Notes under the pieces: generated by a model | What the model was told of the DNA's origin: nothing | Seen by the model: only the letters and a program-made list of their open reading frames with translations | Databases searched by the model: none | Part shown: piece by piece, positions 58,433 to 64,000 of the stretch | How positions within the stretch are numbered: position 1 is the stretch's first letter | Layout: each line of letters opens with the position of its first letter | Origin: Corallincola holothuriorum | GTDB lineage: Bacteria; Pseudomonadota; Gammaproteobacteria; Enterobacterales; Neiellaceae | DNA length: 64,000 bases | Direction: 5' to 3' | Assembly (NCBI RefSeq): GCF_003336225.1 | Contig: NZ_QPID01000002.1 | Location: 248,001-312,000 of the forward strand | Position numbers and translations under genes: made by a program

Positions 58433-59517
58433 TTAGTTTTAGTTATATAAATCAAACGACTGAAGCTTCGGGCCTGAAAGAAATCCAGCTGGCCGAAAGC
58501 GGCTTGTGTGGTGTGTTTGGTCGTTCAGGTGCGGGTAAGACAACGCTGCTGCGGTGGCTGGCCGGACTGATTGAAAAAGAGGGCACTATTGAAGCCTTTG
58601 GCGCGGTTTGGCAAGGGCTGAGCGGCTCGCTGCGGGTGGAAGCGCGGCAGGTCGGTTATGTACCACAGGAAAGTGCGTTGTTCTCTCATTTGACTGTGGC
58701 GGGTAATTTGGCGCTGGCTAAACCGTTCGCCAATGCTGCGGTGGTAGAAAAAGCAGAGTTGCTTGACGTGTTGATGCTGGAACCACTGTTAGACAAACCG
58801 GTGACCGAGCTTTCCGGTGGCGAGCGTCAACGGGTGGCGTTAGCGCGGGCACTGTTGGTGAATCCCCGTTGGCTATTACTAGATGAGCCACTGTCGGCGG
58901 TCGACCAAGTCCACCGGCGCGTGATCGGTCACTACCTGAAACAGTTATCAGCGCGGCTGCCGATTTTATTAGTCAGTCATTCAGAGCAGGAGCTGGGTGC
59001 GCTGTGTGATCATATCTTGTTGATGGATGAGGGTTGCTTACGGGCACAAGGCTCACCATCGGAGCTATTTTCTCGTCCGGATCTACAGATCTCCCACCGT
59101 GATAGTGCGGCGTCACTGCTGCTGGCGCAGATGATGGAGTACGATCCTGTGCATCATACTCAGCATCTGATGGTCGATGGCCAACCATTAGAGATCCCCG
59201 CAGACAAAGCGGTGGTCACTGCTGCGGGTGAAACTCTGCCGTTACGCCTGATGTGCCGGGATATTATTCTTTCCCGCGATACATTGCAGGGCACTAGCCT
59301 ACGCAATGGGTTCTCGGTCACCGTGATAGGCATACATAGTACGGCAGAAAGTCAGGTGTTGGTGCGGCTGCAATTGGCCGAACAGAAATTGCTGGCTAGG
59401 ATCACCGAACGATCCGCCGAGGAGTTAAAGATCAAACTTGGCGATCCGATCTACGCTTATGTGAAAGCGGTCAGTCTGGTGACGAGCGCAGATGTTGCTT
59501 CACTGCCAGCGCGCTGA
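58429..59517 (+). CDS. modC: Molybdate ABC transporter ATP-binding protein
   Basis: 362 residues. Walker A GRSGAGKTTLL, signature LSGGERQRVALARALL and Walker B LLLDEPLSAVD are intact. A C-terminal MOP/TOBE domain (~285-355) probably binds molybdate for regulation. Last gene of the mob-moa-mod run. Its 3' end overlaps the convergent gene at 59471 by 47 bp. Confidence 0.95.
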   Translation: MISFSYINQTTEASGLKEIQLAESGLCGVFGRSGAGKTTLLRWLAGLIEKEGTIEAFGAVWQGLSGSLRVEARQVGYVPQESALFSHLTVAGNLALAKPFANAAVVEKAELLDVLMLEPLLDKPVTELSGGERQRVALARALLVNPRWLLLDEPLSAVDQVHRRVIGHYLKQLSARLPILLVSHSEQELGALCDHILLMDEGCLRAQGSPSELFSRPDLQISHRDSAASLLLAQMMEYDPVHHTQHLMVDGQPLEIPADKAVVTAAGETLPLRLMCRDIILSRDTLQGTSLRNGFSVTVIGIHSTAESQVLVRLQLAEQKLLARITERSAEELKIKLGDPIYAYVKAVSLVTSADVASLPAR

Positions 59518-60946
59518 TCCGACGCAACATGCCCCAGAACAGGAATGTGTGTGGGCGCATCATTGAGTACCAATAGAGTTGCCCCCAGAACCCCGCCGGG
59601 TGCCAATACGCGAGCATCGTGATGCGGGTGCCACCGTCAGGCAGTGGCTCTAAGCGAAACTCCAGATTGCCTGAGCCGGGGCCCTTCATGCCAAAGCCCA
59701 GCAGCACAGATTTTTCCTCGTTTACCCGCAGAATATTCCAGGAGTCTACCCGTTCGCCGACGACAAATTTGTCTGCGGTATCTCGCCCCAGATCCCGACC
59801 GGGGCCGCCAACACAAAAGTCGATCCATTCACGGATCGCCCATACCCAGTTCATAAAGAAGAAGCGTTGCTTGCCGCCTATTTTGCTCAGTACCTGCCAG
59901 ATCGGTTTAGCGGGCATAGCGGATTCATGGCTGAGTCCCAAGCAGTCGCCATAAAAGGCGGCATTGCGCCAGCCTTCCCGAAACGCCATATTGCCCTGAA
60001 ACCAAGTCAGTGGTGCCGGCCAGCTTTGTTCATCTGCAAGCGCCTTTTCAACGGCTTGCTCATAGCTGAGCAGCGGCTGGGGTAGCAGCCTCCGGATCGC
60101 CTTATCGTCCGCGAGTATGTCGTGCTTAAGGCCACCTAACAGCGCTTTTATCACCCCTTTAGGCGCAGAGCTAAACAGCGGCATGCCAAAGCGCACCATG
60201 GCAATAGATATCAGAAAAAAGGGCAGCGGTTTAAAGCGTTGTTCGGTAACGGCCGCGTACTTCTCTATCTGCTGCAGGTAGCTGATGGTATCTGGCCCGG
60301 CAACGTCGTAGATCTGTTGATAGGCTTCACGGCAGGCCATCACACCGACCAGATAAAAAAGTAAGTTATCCAATGCGATAGGGGCGCTTTTGTTTTTTAC
60401 GGCCGTCGGTAACAGCATGCCTGGCAGGTGGTTAACCATATCGCGGATCGCCTCAAACGGCACCGATCCCGCACCAACAATAATAGGGGCGCGTAGCTCG
60501 GTAACGGGCACGCCACCTTCCCGCAGCGCTTCGCCGGTTTCGGCACGGGAGCGCAGGTGTAGCGAATGCGTATCTTCAGGGGCGAGGGCGCCAAGGTAGA
60601 CGATCTGTTTAATACCCGCGCGGGAGGCCTCGCGACCAAAGACATGGGCGGCACGACGGTCGCGTTCGGCAAAGTCATCGCCCGCCTGCATCGAATGCAC
60701 CAGATAGAAAGCGATATCTATATCCCGACACGCTTCGGTTACCGTGGTGGGTTGTAACAGATCCATGGGACAGATATCGACAGGCCGTTGATCAAACAGT
60801 GCCACCAGCTCAGTCACGCGGCGAGCGCTTACGCGTACCTTATGGCCTTGTTGCAGTAGCTTGGGCACCAGATGACGGCCAACATAACCACTGGCGCCGA
60901 CCACCAGAATATTCATCGCTTGCAGTGTAGAAGAGTTGTTTTCCAT
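59471..60946 (-). CDS. NAD(P)-binding SDR-like protein with DUF2867 C-terminus
   Basis: 491 residues. The N-terminal Rossmann part (MNILVVGASGYVGRHLVPKL) resembles atypical SDR/NmrA-like YbjT proteins. The C-terminal ~150 residues (WAIREWIDFCVGGPG, GMKGPGSGNLEFRLEPLPDG, MMRPHTFLFWGMLRRI) are DUF2867. The start at 60946 has CAGGG at good spacing; an inner ATG at 60916 is possible. It is divergent from another NAD(P)-binding gene at 61102. The substrate is not known. Confidence 0.85.
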   Translation of the reverse strand: MENNSSTLQAMNILVVGASGYVGRHLVPKLLQQGHKVRVSARRVTELVALFDQRPVDICPMDLLQPTTVTEACRDIDIAFYLVHSMQAGDDFAERDRRAAHVFGREASRAGIKQIVYLGALAPEDTHSLHLRSRAETGEALREGGVPVTELRAPIIVGAGSVPFEAIRDMVNHLPGMLLPTAVKNKSAPIALDNLLFYLVGVMACREAYQQIYDVAGPDTISYLQQIEKYAAVTEQRFKPLPFFLISIAMVRFGMPLFSSAPKGVIKALLGGLKHDILADDKAIRRLLPQPLLSYEQAVEKALADEQSWPAPLTWFQGNMAFREGWRNAAFYGDCLGLSHESAMPAKPIWQVLSKIGGKQRFFFMNWVWAIREWIDFCVGGPGRDLGRDTADKFVVGERVDSWNILRVNEEKSVLLGFGMKGPGSGNLEFRLEPLPDGGTRITMLAYWHPAGFWGQLYWYSMMRPHTFLFWGMLRRISALAVKQHLRSSPD

Positions 60947-61101
60947 TACTTACCCTGATCTGGCTGGTTAACTGGCTATCGTCCTATGGCATGCATGACT
61001 CATGTCGTGGCTGGTGGCTCACCTCTACAGAGACTAGCATAGAGGCTACAGGCGCCAACAACTTGATTGGTCGGAAAAAGCTTATCTTAAGGGAGAGTCT
61101 A

Positions 61102-61770
61102 GTGCGTATTTTGCTATTTGGAGCCAGCGGCTTTATTGGTGGCCAGCTGGCGGCTAACCTGCTGGCTGATAGCCGTATAGCAGCACTTATTTGCCCGCAA
61201 AGACAAAAGCTTAGTCACGATCTAAGTTTGGCTGAGAATGATCGTTTGCAGCGGCCAGTGATCGATTTCAACCAGATCCCGGCCAACTTATTTAACGCGG
61301 ATAAAAAGCTGTCGAGTATCGACTGGTTGCTACTCTGCTTGGGCACTCATAGTGGCCATGCTGGCAGCTATCAGCAGGTGGATCTGGGTTACACCGTCAA
61401 AGCAGCGACACTCGCCCGTGAAGCCGGCATAAAAAACTGCCTGCTGGTGTCGTCAACGCTGGCCTCGGCTAAATCTCTTTCGCCCTATTTACGTTGTAAA
61501 GGCCAAGCAGAACAAGCGCTTGTTGCACTAAATTTTGATCGTTTAGGGATCTTTCAACCTGGCCCGCTAACCGGCCGACCCGCCCTGCGCTGGTCAGAGA
61601 AGCTCGGTACGCCTCTATTGTCGCTGGCGGCAAAACTCAGCGGCGGTATTCGCTCACCGTTTGCGCCCGTAGCCGGTGAGCAAGTCGCCAATGCAATGGC
61701 AAGGCAAGTGTTGAATCCAGATTTTAATGGGGTGAAAAGGTTTAGCACGGCGGATATGGTGAGGTTTTAG
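61102..61770 (+). CDS. NAD(P)-binding oxidoreductase, HTATIP2/NmrA-like
   Basis: About 222 residues from the GTG six bases after GGGAG; a longer frame from 60991 lacks a plausible start. Rossmann motif LLFGASGFIGGQLAANLL, LLCLGTH in the middle, LVSSTLASAKSLSPYLRCKG with the YxxxK pair, and FQPGPLTGRP. It resembles short SDR proteins such as HTATIP2/Fmp52-like members. The substrate is unknown. Confidence 0.8.
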   Translation: MRILLFGASGFIGGQLAANLLADSRIAALICPQRQKLSHDLSLAENDRLQRPVIDFNQIPANLFNADKKLSSIDWLLLCLGTHSGHAGSYQQVDLGYTVKAATLAREAGIKNCLLVSSTLASAKSLSPYLRCKGQAEQALVALNFDRLGIFQPGPLTGRPALRWSEKLGTPLLSLAAKLSGGIRSPFAPVAGEQVANAMARQVLNPDFNGVKRFSTADMVRF

Positions 61771-61812
61771 GTGGATGATGACATCTCACATTTACAAGAA
61801 ATAAAGAAATAA

Positions 61813-61849
61813 GAGGCCTAGGTTCATGTACTGCTATAGCTTTGGCCTC
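61813..61849. terminator. Weak hairpin between convergent genes
   Basis: GAGGCC / GGCCTC stem with a 25-base loop, after the oxidoreductase stop and facing the minus-strand gene at 61867. Terminator function is tentative. Confidence 0.35.
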
Positions 61850-61866
61850 ATTCACTATTGATTAGC

Positions 61867-62337
61867 TTAGTTTGTTACAACACGATAGTTCAAGATGGCA
61901 CTTTGTGTTGCACCGCTGCTTTTGGGGAGTACACAAGCAATAGAATATGAACCATTCGTGTACCCAGTAATTCCTGTATAAGTTAACGTGTAAGTACCTT
62001 TTCCGCTAGTGGATGTTTTTTTGTTTATCAGTCGAGAGCCGCCAGTGCTGCTGTAGGAATATAAAGAGCAAGAAACGTTTCCTGCACTAGTTTCATCTTT
62101 CACTACGATAGAGACACTGCTTAGACGGTTTGAGCTGCTAGTGCTAGTTATTGGACACCAGTAGGTGAGTGTTTTTGTTGTAAAGGTATTAACTACTGAA
62201 CCGTTTGTTCGGTAGATGTTAGTTGGACTACTACAGTTGTGTCCTGGGAAGTTAAATTGTTCCGCATAACTGCTTGAACTGTAAAATACAACAGCGGCTA
62301 GTGACCATTTAATCAATGATTTTGTGTTCATTTTCAT
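61867..62337 (-). CDS. Secreted hypothetical protein with four cysteines
   Basis: 156 residues, not recognised. Signal peptide (LIKWSLAAVVFYSSSSYA). The mature part is Ser/Thr/Tyr-rich and predicted all-beta, with four Cys (GHNCSS, YWCPI, VSCSLY, IACVL) that could make two disulfides. It follows the gene at 62340-62861 by 2 bp, so the two are probably cotranscribed. AT-rich compared with the mod genes. Confidence 0.65.
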   Translation of the reverse strand: MKMNTKSLIKWSLAAVVFYSSSSYAEQFNFPGHNCSSPTNIYRTNGSVVNTFTTKTLTYWCPITSTSSSNRLSSVSIVVKDETSAGNVSCSLYSYSSTGGSRLINKKTSTSGKGTYTLTYTGITGYTNGSYSIACVLPKSSGATQSAILNYRVVTN

Positions 62338-62339
62338 CC

Positions 62340-62861
62340 TTAAATTTGTTCTACGACTATTTCTGAAAAGAAAAAGTCGCTTGATGGGGGTGATGAGATA
62401 GTAAGCTCTATATCGTTGTCAAAAATCGCCACAATACCTTCTACTATTTGGGTTTGTGATAATGGCAAAGATGAATAGAATGAAATATAACAAGAAGTGT
62501 TTTGACAGCTAATAGTGGATACTTCAACTCCGTTCACCTCCTGTAGTGAAAGCATATCGAGTAAACGGTCTTCGATTTTCTCAACTAGCTGGAGTTCATC
62601 GGAAATAGTCCGATCTGAAATAAAGCTTAATAAAGAGTTAGCTTCTTTAGAGTTTGAGTGAATAAAGGTTTGGTGGTGAAGAGGAGGTGAGCCGTCATTA
62701 TAAGAGGGGATAATGATAGTTTCTTTATTCAGAGATGTTTGGACTAGTTGACTACTGTTGTCAGTACTTTGTTCGTACACAAACATATGCACGCAGAAAT
62801 AAATCAGGCTAATTACACTGATTATAAATGATATTCTCCATTTCATCTTTGCGTTTTTCAT
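62340..62861 (-). CDS. Hypothetical single-pass membrane protein
   Basis: About 173 residues from the chosen ATG (MKNAKMKWRIS); a longer frame to 62945 has a poor N-terminus. One membrane segment (ISFIISVISLIYFCVHMFVY) then a periplasmic domain with a Cys pair in ISCQNTSCYISFYS, a pattern met in small exported proteins of related bacteria. Not assigned to a family. Probably in an operon with the secreted protein downstream. Confidence 0.6.
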   Translation of the reverse strand: MKNAKMKWRISFIISVISLIYFCVHMFVYEQSTDNSSQLVQTSLNKETIIIPSYNDGSPPLHHQTFIHSNSKEANSLLSFISDRTISDELQLVEKIEDRLLDMLSLQEVNGVEVSTISCQNTSCYISFYSSLPLSQTQIVEGIVAIFDNDIELTISSPPSSDFFFSEIVVEQI

Positions 62862-63040
62862 TGGGATAATTCCGCAATTAAACAGTCCTTGTCTAAGACG
62901 AAATTTAGTGCCTACAGCTGGTAATGTCAACTTAGTTAAATACATATTGAATAGACTAAGAATACATTCTTTCTCAAAATGGTTAGAGTTATTGCTCCTC
63001 AGAATGTGGTCTGCTGATAGATTAAAGCATAAAAATAGGG

Positions 63041-63436
63041 ATGTTTATGGGTTGTTCAAATGCGCTAAAAGTGGTTTCAGTTCTTGGTGTTGTGCATCTG
63101 CTGCTTTATCTGTTTCTGATTGCGCAATCAATGCTAGCGGGTGAGCCTTTGTCCACTGCTTGGGCTGTTCATATCGGTGTTGCTTTTGCTGTGGTCGTTT
63201 GGACTGGTCACAGGGTGGGGATGACGTTCTATGTGCGCTTGGTCTATTTGCTTGCGATACCGTCATACTCCCTGTATCGCTTTTCGGAGGTCGCAGCTGT
63301 TTATCAAGTGACCTCTTTTGACTGGGTATATCAGATCTTAACTTATGCATCGTTATATCTAGCTATTCCATTTCTAATTTTGGGTAAACGTTACTACTTG
63401 AATGAGACCAAAATACCAAGCGACGTTAATCCATAA
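63041..63436 (+). CDS. Hypothetical multi-pass membrane protein
   Basis: 131 residues, four predicted membrane helices (VVSVLGVVHLLLYLFLIAQS, WAVHIGVAFAVVVWTG, FYVRLVYLLAIPSYSLY, YASLYLAIPFLILG). Not recognised. The start may be the second ATG (residue 3). A small gene follows 17 bp downstream. Confidence 0.6.
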   Translation: MFMGCSNALKVVSVLGVVHLLLYLFLIAQSMLAGEPLSTAWAVHIGVAFAVVVWTGHRVGMTFYVRLVYLLAIPSYSLYRFSEVAAVYQVTSFDWVYQILTYASLYLAIPFLILGKRYYLNETKIPSDVNP

Positions 63437-63453
63437 GGTCGGAATAAATTAAC

Positions 63454-63720
63454 GTGAAAATAGAAAATATCGAGACCGAACGGGGCAACGAAATTCTGGC
63501 CGGACTGCGTAAAGCGGGTTGGAAAATCGCTAAGCAGTACAATCGGTTAGCTTTTGATAAAGGTATCGATTTTGATAGCTATACCTTAAAAAAATGTCAG
63601 CAAACGCTGCATTTTGAATGGAGCAACTGGTTTGAGTGGGAGATTGAAGGGGATGACGACGTGATCCAATCTCTGATAGTTTCTTTTCAGCTGAGCGAGA
63701 AAACTGCGAGCAAGCGTTGA
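63454..63720 (+). CDS. Small hypothetical protein
   Basis: 88 residues, GTG start, soluble and charged. Contents such as AGWKIAKQYNRLAFDKGIDF and WSNWFEWEIEGDDDV look like a real protein but match no family I know. Probably cotranscribed with the membrane protein upstream. Confidence 0.55.
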   Translation: MKIENIETERGNEILAGLRKAGWKIAKQYNRLAFDKGIDFDSYTLKKCQQTLHFEWSNWFEWEIEGDDDVIQSLIVSFQLSEKTASKR

Positions 63721-63918
63721 GCTGGCCCGTATCGGTTATGTTTATCTGTTACTTGAAGCTATTGCCGTATCTATATCAATGACTACCCCCATGCTGTCAT
63801 TGACCTGCTAGCCCCTCTGTTTTTCAACGTGTGGGGCGTTCATCTCGCCCATGTTCATGGCTTCTTCATGACCAACGCATTTTCCTGGATATGATGCGGT
63901 GAGTTATTGGTGCGGGAC
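63721..63918. other. Intergenic region near the right edge
   Basis: About 200 bp with no gene seen. A GCCCC / GGGGC inverted repeat lies near 63811-63838. Confidence 0.3.
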
Positions 63919-64000
63919 TTAAATTGTTTCAATGAGGGTTTCGGTCACTATCTGTTGGAGTTTATCCGTTGTGCTGGGCTGAGGCGCTGCTGTGTATAAC
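63919..64000 (-). CDS. Possible 3' end of a minus-strand gene
   Basis: A minus-strand frame open to the window edge encodes 26 protein-like residues (PSTTDKLQQIVTETLIETI at the end) before TAA at 63919-63921. Too short to identify. Confidence 0.3.
   Translation of the reverse strand, partial: LYTAAPQPSTTDKLQQIVTETLIETI

Overview
The window looks like chromosome of a marine-type gammaproteobacterium, probably Alteromonadales or a relative (Shewanella, Ferrimonas, Psychromonas-like). The grounds are a napEFDABC operon with NarQ/NarP, a leuABCD operon with a leucine-rich leader peptide, a GlyGly-CTERM (rhombosortase) protein, large secreted polymer-degrading proteins and many BarA-like hybrid kinases. 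The genus cannot be fixed from the sequence alone.

Layout. 1-334 is the 3' end of a PhoH-family ATPase gene. 459-11060 is a tightly coupled four-gene signalling operon (hybrid kinase, GGDEF-EAL protein, second hybrid kinase, REC-GGDEF diguanylate cyclase). 11102-13456 holds a divergent pair: a secreted transglutaminase-like protein and a DUF945 (YdgA-like) protein. 13851-17318 is a nitrate-type ABC importer (nrtA, nrtB, ATPase). 17395-20390 is an accessory patch: a small ORF whose stop codon lies in an attC-like site, a lipoprotein-like frame broken by five TAA/TAG stops, and an AT-rich acyltransferase-SGNH gene. 20702-22678 is an ECF sigma / anti-sigma / DUF4097 operon. 22875-36215 carries three large exported proteins on the minus strand: an M64 peptidase with Cys-framed FnIII repeats, a beta-propeller protein with cadherin-like repeats and GlyGly-CTERM, and a giant lipoprotein combining an alpha-amylase, a pullulanase and eight starch-binding-like modules. 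36600-41456 is leuDCBA with its attenuator and leuL. 41697-45899 is a third hybrid kinase. 45959-48369 is narP-narQ. 48478-49589 is moaA behind a Moco riboswitch. 49808-54359 is napEFDABC. 54489-59517 is mobA-moaBCDE-modABC. 59471-61770 holds two divergent NAD(P)-binding proteins. The end carries small unrecognised genes.

How it fits together. The right half is a nitrate-respiration unit: molybdate uptake (ModABC) and cofactor synthesis (MoaA-E, MobA) feed the molybdenum enzyme NapA, NapB/NapC carry electrons, and NarQ/NarP with a likely FNR-type site upstream of napE provide nitrate and oxygen control. The Nrt importer could bring nitrate or a related anion to the cytoplasm, but no assimilatory reductase is present. 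The signalling operon links two phosphorelays to c-di-GMP turnover. The three hybrid kinases of the window share an extra C-terminal module after their HPt domain.

The most unusual items are the attC-like solo cassette next to the nonsense-riddled frame, the shared C-terminal module of the hybrid kinases, and the dual-catalytic starch-degrading lipoprotein. No CRISPR array, rRNA, tRNA or complete insertion sequence was seen.
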